From NCBI RefSeq assembly GCF_034314165.1, contig NZ_JAVIWK010000001.1, positions 4,231,001 to 4,295,000 on the forward strand: a stretch of 64,000 bases of DNA. Reading direction: 5' to 3'. A model generated the notes under the pieces. The model saw nothing but the letters and a program-made list of their open reading frames with translations, had not been told where the DNA came from and did no database searches. The translations under genes were made by a program, and so were the position numbers. This DNA comes from Pseudomonas sp. Bout1 (GTDB taxonomy: Bacteria; Pseudomonadota; Gammaproteobacteria; Pseudomonadales; Pseudomonadaceae). Numbering within the stretch: the stretch's first letter is position 1; every line of letters begins with the position of its first letter. Of the stretch, positions 55,468 to 64,000 are shown piece after piece.

Positions 55468-56384
55468 AAGCCCCCTGGTTACTGTTAAGCGCCCTGCTCT
55501 GCGCCACACCGGTGCTGGCCGACAGTTATCGCAACTGCAACCAGGACTGGGCCGCCGCGCATTCACCGCCCTCGCGCATCGTGGCCCTCAACCAGCATGC
55601 CGCCGACTTGCTGTTGGCGCTGGATGTCGGGCCGGCATTGGTGGGTGTGGCATACCTGGATGACAATGGCGCGGCGCACCGACACGTCGAATACTTCGGC
55701 GTACCAGTGATTGCGCCCAAGTACCCGTCCAGCGAAGTGCTCTATGCGCAAAAACCGGATTTGGTGGTGGGTGGTTTTGCCACGGCGTTCGGCAACGGCA
55801 TCACGTCCCGTACTGGCCTGGCTGGCAACGGGGTTGGGTCGTACTTGCTGGAGTCGGCGTGCGACGGGCACTCATTGGACTACTTCGGGCATATCCGCAA
55901 CGACCTGTTTACCGTTGGGGCGCTGGTGCACAAACAACAGCGGGCACGGGCGTTGAGTGATGCCATGGACGCCGACCTGGCCCGTGCCCAGGCGCTGATT
56001 GGCGAGGGTGAGCCGCTGTCGGTGTTCTACCTGGACAGTGAGGTCAACGGGTTGGACAGCGAAGGCCGGCGAGGCTTCGTCACCACGTTGGTGGCGGCTG
56101 CCGGGGCGCGAAATCTGTTTGCAGGGATCAATCAATACCGCGTTACGGTGAGCAGTGAAACGTTGCTGCTGAGTGACCCGGATGTGATCTTGCTGGCGGA
56201 TGCGGTGTGGTCGCCGGCCAGCCGCAAGCGCCAGTTGCTGACCCGTGACCCGGTGCTCTCGCGTTTGCGGGCGGTGCGGGAGAACCGGATGATCGATATT
56301 CCGTTTACCCACCTGATGCCCACAATGGGGAGTGGGCGTGTGGTTTTGGAATTGGCCCGCAGGTTTAACGATATGCGGGGGTGA
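55464..56384 (+). CDS. Periplasmic B12-binding protein, BtuF-like
   Basis: The ATG 55464 overlaps the previous stop and follows AAGGAG, giving 306 aa with a signal peptide (KAPWLLLSALLCATPVLAD). The fold is that of class III binding proteins with a long linking helix (RIVALNQHAADLLLALDVGPALVGVAYLDD, then LYAQKPDLVVGGFATAFGN). With the receptor and the riboswitch it should handle cobalamin. No BtuC permease or BtuD ATPase gene follows; these must lie elsewhere. Confidence 0.85.
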   Translation: MKAPWLLLSALLCATPVLADSYRNCNQDWAAAHSPPSRIVALNQHAADLLLALDVGPALVGVAYLDDNGAAHRHVEYFGVPVIAPKYPSSEVLYAQKPDLVVGGFATAFGNGITSRTGLAGNGVGSYLLESACDGHSLDYFGHIRNDLFTVGALVHKQQRARALSDAMDADLARAQALIGEGEPLSVFYLDSEVNGLDSEGRRGFVTTLVAAAGARNLFAGINQYRVTVSSETLLLSDPDVILLADAVWSPASRKRQLLTRDPVLSRLRAVRENRMIDIPFTHLMPTMGSGRVVLELARRFNDMRG

Positions 56385-56857
56385 ATATCCATTGCTGCGG
56401 CGGGGGGCTGATAGGGGTAGATCAAATGCACAGCGTCCTCCCGGCCGGCGGCTTGAGTGGCAGAAGTAAAATCACTGGCGAACACGGCCCACTGTAGGAG
56501 CTGGCTTGCCGGCGATGGCATCAACTGGGTGTACCTGATACCCCGAGGGGCCTGCATCGCCGGCAAGCCAGCTCCTACAGCTTTTGCCCTGACTTTTAAC
56601 ACTCAGGTCGGCTTTCAGGCCGCTGTGCTCTTGCTTTTGATCTTGATCTCCGCTTTTGCAAAGTGACTCGCTGTAAGAGTGAAACCATAAGCCGCCATTA
56701 CCTAAATAACGGATATGTCCTCCCCTCCCCTCCCCCTCCCCCCAAAAAACCCACTCGTGACTTCTGGTAAAAACTCCTTTCCAGATTCTGCGGTGTTTGC
56801 GAAGGAGCGACCGGGAGATACTCAACTCCACTGTTCACATCACTCAAGGAGTCACTC
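56385..56857. other. Gap with repeats between btuF-like and aldo/keto reductase genes
   Basis: This 473-nt gap holds the REP hairpin at 56493-56579, a CTTTTGATCTTGATCT-type low-complexity stretch (about 56631-56651), which I recall as frequent in P. fluorescens genomes, and an all-pyrimidine tract at 56718-56743 followed by A6. The 5' leader of the reductase lies in its right end. I see no gene in it. Confidence 0.6.
56493..56579. repeat. REP hairpin (TGTAGGAGCTGGCTTGCC type)
   Basis: Perfect outer arms TGTAGGAGCTGGCTTGCC / GGCAAGCCAGCTCCTACA, same family as at 10037. Confidence 0.85.
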
Positions 56858-57661
56858 ATGTCCATTCCCGCATTCGGCCTAGGCACGTTCCGCCTGCAAG
56901 GCCAGGTCGTCGTCGACTCCGTCAGCACCGGCCTGGCGCTGGGCTACCGCGTCATCGACACCGCACAAATCTACGAAAACGAAGCCGACGTCGGCCAAGC
57001 CATTGCCGACAGCGGCATCCCCCGCAGCGAGCTGTTTATCACCAGCAAGATCTGGATCGCCAACTTCGCCGAAGGCCAACTGATTCCCAGCCTCAAGGAA
57101 AGCCTGCGCAAACTCCAGACCGACTACCTCGACCTGACCCTGATCCACTGGCCATCGCCAGAAAACCAGGTGCCTGTCGCCGAATTCATGGGCCAACTGC
57201 TGGAAGCCAAGCGCCAGGGCCTGACCCGGCAGATCGGCATTTCCAACTTCACCGTCGACCTGATGAAACAGGCAATTGCCGCCGTCGGCGCCGAGCACAT
57301 CGCGACCAACCAGATCGAGCTGCACCCGTACCTGCAAAACCGCACCGTGGCGGATTTTGCCAAGGCCCATGGCATCCAGGTCACCTCCTACATGACCCTG
57401 GCCTACGGCGAAGTACTGCAGGACTCGGTGATCCAGCAGATCGCCGAACGTCATCAAGCCACCCCGGCGCAAGTAACCCTGGCCTGGGCCATGCAACTGG
57501 GCTATGCGGTAATCCCGTCATCGACCAAGCGCGCCAACCTGGCCAGCAACCTCAAGGCGCTGGACCTGACCTTGAGCGACGCCGACATGGCGCAAATCGC
57601 CGGCCTGGAGCGTGGCCATCGGCTGACCAGCCCCAAAGGCATCGCGCCGACCTGGGACTAA
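56858..57661 (+). CDS. dkgB: 2,5-didehydrogluconate reductase B-like aldo/keto reductase
   Basis: This 267-aa protein has the AKR catalytic tetrad: Asp in [11 protein letters not shown] (D and Y), Lys in TSKIW, and His in LIHWPSP. The C-terminal cofactor loop reads [14 protein letters not shown], matching NADPH binding. The size and sequence are those of DkgB (YafB), reducing 2,5-diketogluconate or methylglyoxal. AAGGAG lies 8-13 nt before the ATG. It is a single gene and converges on the receiver gene (4-nt overlap). Confidence 0.9.
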   Translation: MSIPAFGLGTFRLQGQVVVDSVSTGLALGYRVIDTAQIYENEADVGQAIADSGIPRSELFITSKIWIANFAEGQLIPSLKESLRKLQTDYLDLTLIHWPSPENQVPVAEFMGQLLEAKRQGLTRQIGISNFTVDLMKQAIAAVGAEHIATNQIELHPYLQNRTVADFAKAHGIQVTSYMTLAYGEVLQDSVIQQIAERHQATPAQVTLAWAMQLGYAVIPSSTKRANLASNLKALDLTLSDADMAQIAGLERGHRLTSPKGIAPTWD

Positions 57662-58089
57662 GCCGCAGGGCTGCCGGACAGCTCCCGCAGCCACGGCAAC
57701 ACCCGCAAGCCGCAGGTGGCTGGCGGTGGGTCGATGATATCCATGAAGTGTTCGAGGTTGACGCTGTCCGGCGTACCCGGCAGGCGCACCAATAAGGTCG
57801 GTGCGCCTGCCGGCGCGCCCAGGTCACGGATGTCGTAGACCAGCACGTGGCGAATCTGCGGGTGCTGCTCCTGGAAGGCCAGCACCCCACCATTGCTCTG
57901 CGCCAACCCGGCGTTGATGATCAGCACGTCGAACGGCTCGGCCGGTATGGCCGTGAGGATCAGTACCTCCTCGAAGGTTTGCACCGGGACGATGCGGTAG
58001 TAGCCCAGTTGGTTGAGCATTTTTTCGATGTACAACCGCTGCAGGTGGTGTTCATCGGCAATCAGGAGAGTCAGTGCTTTGTTTGGCAT
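57658..58089 (-). CDS. Degenerate receiver-domain protein
   Basis: This 143-aa protein has a receiver fold ([22 protein letters not shown], with the acidic Asp-Glu pair), but the phospho-acceptor Asp is Asn59 ([10 protein letters not shown]) and the conserved Lys is replaced (LVRLPGT). It has no DNA-binding domain. It lies 136 nt downstream of the BvgS-like kinase in the same direction and may act as a phosphorylation-independent partner or decoy. Similar short proteins accompany BvgS-like kinases elsewhere, to my recollection. Confidence 0.75.
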   Translation of the reverse strand: MPNKALTLLIADEHHLQRLYIEKMLNQLGYYRIVPVQTFEEVLILTAIPAEPFDVLIINAGLAQSNGGVLAFQEQHPQIRHVLVYDIRDLGAPAGAPTLLVRLPGTPDSVNLEHFMDIIDPPPATCGLRVLPWLRELSGSPAA

Positions 58090-58225
58090 GGCGAATACCT
58101 GAGCAGGGAGCGCTCGTGAGGGACAGGGCTACCTATTTTCCAGACATATTCCGAAGACTAAATAAGGCTTGTTCCACCTTCACGTAGGAGTTATCCCAAA
58201 TAGCTCGAATGGCAGTCCCTGGCAG

Positions 58226-61200
58226 TCAAGTCTGATTGCAATAGACCGACAGTGCGTGATGCAGGTGAGAGAGCGCGCCGTCCACCCCGTCGACGGCAGC
58301 GGCCAATTCGTCACGCGCTTGCCGCTCACAGACGTTTTCCAGTACCTCGCAACACGCCATCAATGCCTGGGCCTTGACCATGCGCGCGCCACCCTTGGTT
58401 CGATGAGCCAGGTCATGCAGGCCGGAAAAATTTGCCTGGCGTTGCAGAGTCACCAGTTGCCGGTGGTCTGCCTCCAGGCTGTCGAGCAACGGCGCCAGCA
58501 GCTCTTTCACCGCGCCTACATCGCCACCGGTCAACTTCTCCAGGTGGCCCACGTCGAAGCCTGTCGACCGTTCATCAACGGTGCCCGGGGCCACAGAGGG
58601 CGTGGCCGTGCGCAACGCCAGGGCCGCATGCAAGTCTTCAAGCCCGGTGGGCTTGAACAGGCAGCCATCCATGCCCGCCTGCCGGCAACGTTCGGCTTCC
58701 TCGGGCTGGGCGTTGGCGGTGAACCCCAACAACAGGCAAGGCACCAGGCCGCGCTCACGCTCCAGGGTGCGGATATCCCGCGCCAATTCGTAACCGTCCT
58801 TGAACGGCATATTGCAGTCGGTAATCACCCCGTCAAACTGCCCGGACAGCCACAGTTCAAGCCCTTCGACGCCGTCTTCGGCCGTGGTGATGCGGTGCCC
58901 CAGGAAGCTCAATTGCCGGGCCAGCAACAGCCGGTTGGCGGGGTAATCATCCACCACCAGAATGCTCAACGCGTGGGCCAGCGGAGCGTCCAGGGCAACG
59001 GAGACCGCCGGCATCAGGGTTGCATCGGCAACAGCCAGCTCCAGGGTGACGTCTACCCGAGTACCCTGCCCCAGCAGGCTGCTCAATTGCAGTTGCCCAC
59101 CCATCATCTCGCACAGGTTGCGGCTGATGACCAGGCCCAGGCCAGAACCGCTGCGCGCCGACTGCGCGGTATTGCCGCCCTGGATAAACGGGTTGAACAG
59201 GCGCTTCTGGTCTTCGACACTGATGCCGATGCCGGTGTCTTCCACCCACAGCCTGAGGCTCAGGTAACCATTGGCAATCGCCGACGAACCCGACGCGCCA
59301 AGCCGTACCCGGCCATGGGGCGTGAACTTGATCGCGTTGTTCAGCAGGTTCGACACCACTTGCTTGAAGCGCATCGGGTCTACCTGTACGCAACGATCAA
59401 TCAGCGGGTCCAGCTCCACCTGCAACACCAGGCCCTTGGCCCGCGCCAGCCCATCGAAAACTCGTGCCACGGCCGCCAGCAACGCGTGCAGGTTGGCAGG
59501 CTCAAGGGTCAGGGACAGGTGGCCCGACTCAATGCGCGCAATGTCGAGGATGTCACCGATCAACTCCAGCATGCCCCGCGATGCCTCGGCGGCCACCTCC
59601 AGGGCATCACGGTCGGCACGGTCTTGTTCGGCTGCTTTCAAGGCCAGTTCAATCATGCCGATCACCGCGTTCATGGGCGTGCGTATTTCATGGCTCATGG
59701 TGGCCAGAAATGTGGTCTTCGCACGATTGGCCGCGTCGGCATCCTCCTTGGCTTCCTGCAACTGGCCGAGCAGGTGCTGGCGTTCGCTGATGTCCACCCA
59801 ACCGGCGATCATGCCTACCACCTGCTCATCACCGTCGCGGTATGGCAGCATCCAGTGGTAAATCGTCAGCACTGTGCCGCCCGGCACCTTGAGCACGCGG
59901 TCATGAATCTGTGGCTCACCCTGCTCCATCAACCGCAGGTAATCCTGATGGAACGACTCAGCCTGGGGGCGATTGCCGGTGTCGGTCTCGACCACGGTTT
60001 TGCCGGTCACGTCCTCCAGCCTGAACCCGAACACATCGAGGTAAGCACTGTTACACGCCATCAGCCGGCCCAGGCGATCACGCACATAAATCGGATGGGG
60101 TGTGCCGTCGATCAGCACACTCATAAAGCGCATCTGGTCACTCAGGGCCCGCTCGGCCTGCACGCGCTTGCGTATCAGGCTACGCAGGTAAATCGCCCAG
60201 CCCAGGGTAATCAGCAGCAGCAGCGCCGCCAGGCTGAAACCCTGGATGATCACATTGCGATGCCGCGCCCAGTAGCTGTCTTCAACCAATACTTCGCTGC
60301 GCCAGTGGCTGGCCAATTCGTCCATTTCCTGGGGCGTGATACTCAGCAGCGCCTTGTCGAGGATCGAATACAACTCCAGTTGGCTACGGTTGACACCAAA
60401 AGCGATGCGGGCGGGCTCGGACCCCACGGTGCTGGTAACCCGCAACCGGTCACGGTACTCGCGGGCAATCATGTAGCGCGCACTGATCAAGGTATTGACG
60501 GCGGCGTCGGCACCGCCATTGGCCACCAATTCCATGGCGTGTTCCGGGTTCTCGACGTCCACAAATTTGATGGAGGGATAGTCCTGCACAAAACCCTCCA
60601 GCAAGCTATTGCCGCCAATCAGCGCCAGGCGCTTGCCAGCCATGTCTTCCAGGGTAAGGGGGCTGCCGTCTCCGATGCGGCTGACCAACACAAACGGGTT
60701 GGTCAGGTAAGGCCGGGTAATGCGTACCTTGTCTGTACGCTCGATGCTGGGGGTGACGACCGCGATCATGTCCGCGCCGCCGGTGTTGACCTTGTCGATT
60801 TGCTGGGGCATCGAAGTGCCGGGGACGACGTCAAATTTCAAGCCTGTGCGCAAGCTGATGCGAGCCAGCACCTCAGCGCTCAAACCTTCGAAAGCGCCTT
60901 GTTTGTCGATGAATGAAACCGGCAGGAACTTGTCGAGTACCGCGACCTTTATCCTGGGGTTCCTCTCCAGCCAACGCTGTTCACTGGCACTCAAGCGCAG
61001 GCGGCCCGCCCCGAGGAACCCGAGGTTTCCGGCACTCCAGCGCCGCAGGATTTCCATCTGCTCGCTGACCGGGATAACGGCCAGCGCCGCGTTGATCATC
61101 GGCAGCAGCCGCGCGTTATCCCGGGAAAATGCAAACGCAAAGGGATTGACTTCAAGTGACGAGAAGTCGGCCATTCGAACATTGTTCAGGTGGTTTCTGT

Positions 61201-61861
61201 TGATCAGGTAGTTGGCGCTGATTGCATCGCCGAGGTAAACATCCACCTGGCCGAACGCGACAGCGCCGATGGCCTCGAAGGTCGATGGAAAAAGCTGCAG
61301 CCGTGCTTGAGGGTAAAACGCCTGAACCGCATCAGGCTGCATGTAGTGATAGAGCATCGCCACACGCTTGCCGGCCAGGTCGGCACTGAGGCTCTGGCTG
61401 TCGCCCGTGCGGGTGACCAGGGCCGGTTGATCCATGGCATAGGAACGCGACAGCACCAACTGCGGGTCTGGCGCCTCGTAACCGTTGGCAGAGCCCAAAA
61501 AGTCGACTTCGCCGCGCTTGAGCGCGGCGATGACTTCGTCACGATTGTCGTAGCGGCGCACTTCTATCGTGATATTCAACGCATCGCTGATCAGCGCCGC
61601 GTAATCCGCCGTGATCCCTTCCAACTCATCGCTGGTGCTCAACTCGAACGGCGCGTAATCGGGGCCCGAGATGCCCATCAGCAAACGGCGCCGTTCGCGT
61701 AGCCAGCGCCAGTCTGCTTCCTCCAGCCCCACTGCCGGGGTTTCCACGATGGAGTGTCCCAACAGGTACAGGGTGCGTGGCTCGCCAACGGCCGGGGCTT
61801 GTGCGCACAGCACGCCCAGCAGCACGCCTGCACTGAGCCACAAGACCCGGAAGCTGGTCAT
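58226..61861 (-). CDS. BvgS-like unorthodox sensor histidine kinase
   Basis: This 1211-aa inner-membrane sensor has a signal peptide, two periplasmic Venus-flytrap (SBP type 3) domains (about residues 58-280 and 300-525), one TM (about 540-560), a PAS domain (about 580-690), HisKA with His724 (TMSHEIRTPM), HATPase (NLLNNAIKFT, DTGIGIS, GSGLGLV), a receiver with Asp1015 (ITDCNMP), and an HPt domain with His1153 (LAHRTKGGARM). All phosphorelay residues are present. It starts 1 nt after the response-regulator stop. Confidence 0.95.
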   Translation of the reverse strand: MTSFRVLWLSAGVLLGVLCAQAPAVGEPRTLYLLGHSIVETPAVGLEEADWRWLRERRRLLMGISGPDYAPFELSTSDELEGITADYAALISDALNITIEVRRYDNRDEVIAALKRGEVDFLGSANGYEAPDPQLVLSRSYAMDQPALVTRTGDSQSLSADLAGKRVAMLYHYMQPDAVQAFYPQARLQLFPSTFEAIGAVAFGQVDVYLGDAISANYLINRNHLNNVRMADFSSLEVNPFAFAFSRDNARLLPMINAALAVIPVSEQMEILRRWSAGNLGFLGAGRLRLSASEQRWLERNPRIKVAVLDKFLPVSFIDKQGAFEGLSAEVLARISLRTGLKFDVVPGTSMPQQIDKVNTGGADMIAVVTPSIERTDKVRITRPYLTNPFVLVSRIGDGSPLTLEDMAGKRLALIGGNSLLEGFVQDYPSIKFVDVENPEHAMELVANGGADAAVNTLISARYMIAREYRDRLRVTSTVGSEPARIAFGVNRSQLELYSILDKALLSITPQEMDELASHWRSEVLVEDSYWARHRNVIIQGFSLAALLLLITLGWAIYLRSLIRKRVQAERALSDQMRFMSVLIDGTPHPIYVRDRLGRLMACNSAYLDVFGFRLEDVTGKTVVETDTGNRPQAESFHQDYLRLMEQGEPQIHDRVLKVPGGTVLTIYHWMLPYRDGDEQVVGMIAGWVDISERQHLLGQLQEAKEDADAANRAKTTFLATMSHEIRTPMNAVIGMIELALKAAEQDRADRDALEVAAEASRGMLELIGDILDIARIESGHLSLTLEPANLHALLAAVARVFDGLARAKGLVLQVELDPLIDRCVQVDPMRFKQVVSNLLNNAIKFTPHGRVRLGASGSSAIANGYLSLRLWVEDTGIGISVEDQKRLFNPFIQGGNTAQSARSGSGLGLVISRNLCEMMGGQLQLSSLLGQGTRVDVTLELAVADATLMPAVSVALDAPLAHALSILVVDDYPANRLLLARQLSFLGHRITTAEDGVEGLELWLSGQFDGVITDCNMPFKDGYELARDIRTLERERGLVPCLLLGFTANAQPEEAERCRQAGMDGCLFKPTGLEDLHAALALRTATPSVAPGTVDERSTGFDVGHLEKLTGGDVGAVKELLAPLLDSLEADHRQLVTLQRQANFSGLHDLAHRTKGGARMVKAQALMACCEVLENVCERQARDELAAAVDGVDGALSHLHHALSVYCNQT

Positions 61862-61862
61862 T

Positions 61863-62489
61863 TCAGATCAGATGATTGCGCTGGGCGAACTTGGACAAAT
61901 GCACCACCGACGACATGCGCAGCTTCTCCTTCAGGCGGGTTTTATAGGTGCTGATGGTCTTGTGGCTGAGTAACATGTCTTCGGCAATTTCCTTGTTCCC
62001 CAACCCCAGGGCCAGCTTCTGCAGCACGGTCAACTCGCGGTCGGAAAGCTCGGCCACCAGGTCCTGCTCGCTAGACTGCAAATCGTCCCGGCGCACCGAG
62101 CTGGTGGGCAGGCTCGGAAAGCAACTGTAGTTGGACATCACCGCCTTGATCGCTTTTTGCAGTTCATCCAGCTCGCCGGTCTTGGCAACAAACCCCATCG
62201 CGCCAGCCCGCATGCAACGGGTGGAAAAAAACACCGCAAGGTAAGACGTCAGCACCAGGATCTTGCAGGGCAGGCCCAGCGCCTTGATCCGGCTGATCAC
62301 CTCCAGGCCGCCCAACTTGGGCATGGCCAGGTCGAGGATGATCAGTTCAGGGCGTTCCTCGCGGGCAACCTGCATGGCATCGGCGCCGTTGCCGGCCTCG
62401 AAGATAGTGTCGAAGCCTTCCTGCTTCAGCAGGAACCGCACGGTTGCGCGAATAAATGGGTGGTCATCCACGATTAAAGCTTTGCTCAT
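61863..62489 (-). CDS. BvgA/EvgA-like NarL-family response regulator
   Basis: The ATG 62487-62489 gives 208 aa (MSKALIVDDHPFIRATVRFLL). A receiver with Asp53 (ELIILDLAMPK) is followed by a LuxR-type HTH (LSDRELTVLQKLALGLGNKEIAEDMLLSHKTISTYKTRLKEKL). It should be phosphorylated by the kinase encoded 1 nt downstream (gene order regulator-kinase, as in evgAS). Its 281-nt upstream region carries TTCCTAC-type half-sites. Confidence 0.95.
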   Translation of the reverse strand: MSKALIVDDHPFIRATVRFLLKQEGFDTIFEAGNGADAMQVAREERPELIILDLAMPKLGGLEVISRIKALGLPCKILVLTSYLAVFFSTRCMRAGAMGFVAKTGELDELQKAIKAVMSNYSCFPSLPTSSVRRDDLQSSEQDLVAELSDRELTVLQKLALGLGNKEIAEDMLLSHKTISTYKTRLKEKLRMSSVVHLSKFAQRNHLI

Positions 62490-62770
62490 AAGGCTCCCCT
62501 GGGAGGATTCAGTACCGTTACACATCAGACGGGACCTATCTACCTGTGAGAAATGACAGTTCCGACGAGCGGTTCAGAACATTCCTACAAACAATAGTCG
62601 GGCCCCTCCATTTGAACGCCATAAACGACGTCTGCGTGCCGGGTTAGCCGCAAGCGCGCAACCTTACCAATGGAATGACGCGCCACCTGAAGGGATAGTC
62701 CCATCTATATGTAGGATTTTTCCTCACCAAGAGCATAGTAAATAGCCAGCTCGCTGAGAGCAAAGGCGCC

Positions 62771-63487
62771 CTAATCAGTAGTACTCGGGCTCCAGAAGGC
62801 CTGTACCACAAGGCTTGACGTGGAAATACGCGCCACCAGGGCGTCCAGTTCGTCACCGTCTACGGAGGTCACGGCCAGCGTCGCCTCGATTTCCACCTCT
62901 TCGGGACCAAAGGGGCGTACGTCTACATCACTGGCCGGGTAGTTGCAGCGGGCGAGTTCGGCTTCGAGCAAGGCCAATACCGCCTTTTGCTGAGTACGCC
63001 GGGCCACCACATACAGAATGTTGGTCACCTCGGCCGACACCACATCCAGCGGCTGGCGGTTGATGTTGTTGACGATCGGGCGCAGCAAGGTATTGGCCGC
63101 CAGCACAAACAGCGTACCCAGCAGCGCCTCCAGGATCAGGTCGGCACCGGCGCAGGCGCCCACCGCCGCCGACGCCCAAAGGGTGGCCGCCGTGTTCAGC
63201 CCGCGCACGTTGCCCTCTTCACGCATGATCACGCCGGCACCGAGAAAACCGATGCCCGAAACCACATAGGCCACGACCCGCACTGCCCCTTCAGCGCCGC
63301 CCAGGCGGTTGGCCATGTCGACAAAAATCGCCGCGCCCACCGCCACCAGCACGTTGGTGCGCAGCCCCGCCGTGCGCTGGCGGTACTGGCGTTCGAACCC
63401 GATCAGGCCACCGAGAATGAAGGCCGCGGAGAGGCTGACCAGCGTGTCGACCAGCGAGTTGAGGTTGATGTTGTTGATTGCTTGCAT
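62771..63487 (-). CDS. MgtC/SapB family membrane protein
   Basis: This 238-aa protein has the MgtC membrane domain (LVSLSAAFILGGLIGFERQYRQRTAGLRTNVLVAVGAAIF, and GIGFLGAGVIMREEGNVRGLNTAATLWASAAVG) with about four to five TM helices, then a C-terminal ACT-like domain (about 150-238). MgtC proteins affect F-type ATP synthase, Mg2+ limitation and virulence. A long leader with hairpins precedes it. GGAAG lies 7 nt before the ATG. Confidence 0.93.
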   Translation of the reverse strand: MQAINNINLNSLVDTLVSLSAAFILGGLIGFERQYRQRTAGLRTNVLVAVGAAIFVDMANRLGGAEGAVRVVAYVVSGIGFLGAGVIMREEGNVRGLNTAATLWASAAVGACAGADLILEALLGTLFVLAANTLLRPIVNNINRQPLDVVSAEVTNILYVVARRTQQKAVLALLEAELARCNYPASDVDVRPFGPEEVEIEATLAVTSVDGDELDALVARISTSSLVVQAFWSPSTTD

Positions 63488-63963
63488 GGGAGTCTTCCCT
63501 ATTCATTACCAGCCGAACTTACGCGAGGAAACCTTCGGCCAGGTACGTCCATCCCGGGCCGTGATTGAGTCACGGGCACGACAGGACAGGCCCGCCCGTC
63601 GCAAACGACAGGCGCGTGCGCAGTACCGCGATGCAAGGCATCACGCACTGTTAAGCGTCGATGAGAGGGAATTCGGGATCGGGCCTGGACTGGCCGCCAC
63701 CGGGATGCCGCTTCTCGCTTCTGGGCGAGACAACGGCATCGGAAAAATGCGCGTTATCTTGCCAAGTATGTGCCGGTTATCGAGACCGGCCGACGACTGT
63801 CACTCGAACAAGTACCCACTGAGGGTCTCCGCTATTGATGAAAACGCGCGAAGCTTACGCTCCGAATTAAGCAGAGTAAACCGTAGGAAAATTTACCCGG
63901 TGGGTTTGAGCAGGTTCTTCAGGGAGGGTTCAGGTACGCACCATTGCGCAGCTCTCCCCCCCC
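63488..63963 (-). promoter_or_regulatory. Long, structured leader of the MgtC-family gene (candidate)
   Basis: No gene is visible in this stretch. On the mgtC-sense strand it can form GATGCCG...CTCGC-CCAGAA-GCGAG...CGGCATC (63704-63740), GCCGGT/ACCGGC (63772-63790), GATGC/GCATC (63630-63642) and CCGTGA/TCACGG (63559-63575). Consecutive stems in front of an MgtC gene recall attenuator-type leaders; none matches a riboswitch I can name. Confidence 0.4.
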
Positions 63964-64000
63964 GTAGCAGCTGTCGAGCCCAAGCGAGGCTGCGTCGGCC
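63964..64000. repeat. REP-type repeat at the window edge
   Basis: GTAGCAGCTGTCGAGCCCAA and GCGAGGCTGCGTCGGCC match the GTAGCAGCTG...GAGGCTGCG repeat class of P. fluorescens. It is cut by the window end. Confidence 0.6.

Noticed and set aside
58169-60916. Plus-strand open frame of 915 codons
   Set aside because: It is antisense to the BvgS-like kinase, whose domains are complete; the product is His/Gln/Arg-rich without known domains, as expected from high-GC antisense frames.
63488-63963. A named Mg2+ riboswitch (M-box)
   Set aside because: I do not see the conserved M-box segments, only generic stems; reported as an unnamed candidate leader.

Overview
The window looks like a chromosomal segment of a Pseudomonas species, most likely of the P. 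fluorescens group. Reasons: high GC with strong codon-position bias (giving many long antisense shadow ORFs), several Pseudomonas-type REP/BIME hairpins (GGAGCTTGCTCC and GTAGGAGCTGGCTTGCC types), a DUF6124 gene, a lexA2-imuA-imuB-dnaE2 mutagenesis cassette, many LysR regulators and a BvgAS-like phosphorelay. No rRNA, tRNA or CRISPR array was seen.

Layout. 1-3.5 kb: LysR regulator cut by the window edge, a SUKH-type protein and a chemoreceptor. 3.7-13.6 kb: a coherent transport and catabolic locus. Six minus-strand genes (fused permease-ATPase, PhyH-type dioxygenase, solute-binding protein, class II aldolase, DUF1028, M20/ArgE-like amidohydrolase) lie beside a LysR gene and a divergent plus-strand set (RidA-like, AroQ-like, flavin monooxygenase). 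The AroQ-like protein lacks the catalytic Arg and one active-site His, and the RidA-like protein lacks the usual Arg. A 20-bp motif is repeated in front of ridA and the monooxygenase gene. This is my best candidate for an undescribed pathway; its substrate is unknown. 13.7-22.6 kb: LysR, peroxiredoxin-like protein and three efflux units, including an HxlR-HlyD-EmrB set whose EmrB gene is frameshifted. 22.8-29.2 kb: LysR, NTF2-like protein, a broken DUF2986 gene, GST, two LysE exporters, a PAS-GGDEF cyclase and a periplasmic PEBP protein.

29.2-32.5 kb: an AraC-family gene whose last ~105 bp, together with a REP hairpin, is amplified into about ten tandem 260/261-bp units that fill the space up to a convergent serine hydrolase. 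34-42.4 kb: MFS transporter, DUF6124 with a structured leader, an unknown small protein, then a graveyard of fragments (IS1182-type transposase start, chemoreceptor end, SDR end, IS4/IS10-type transposase end), a LysR-SDR pair, a second SDR divergent from an AraC gene, and a decayed saccharopine-dehydrogenase-like gene.

42.5-52.8 kb: UvrA paralogue, soluble hybrid histidine kinase, and the SOS cassette lexA2-imuA-imuB-dnaE2 with a palindromic operator over the lexA2 start. 52.9-56.4 kb: cobalamin riboswitch controlling a BtuB-type receptor, a small Fe-S ferredoxin-like protein and a BtuF-type binding protein. 56.9-64 kb: aldo/keto reductase, a degenerate receiver protein, a BvgAS-like two-component system, and an MgtC-family membrane protein behind a ~500-nt leader predicted to fold.
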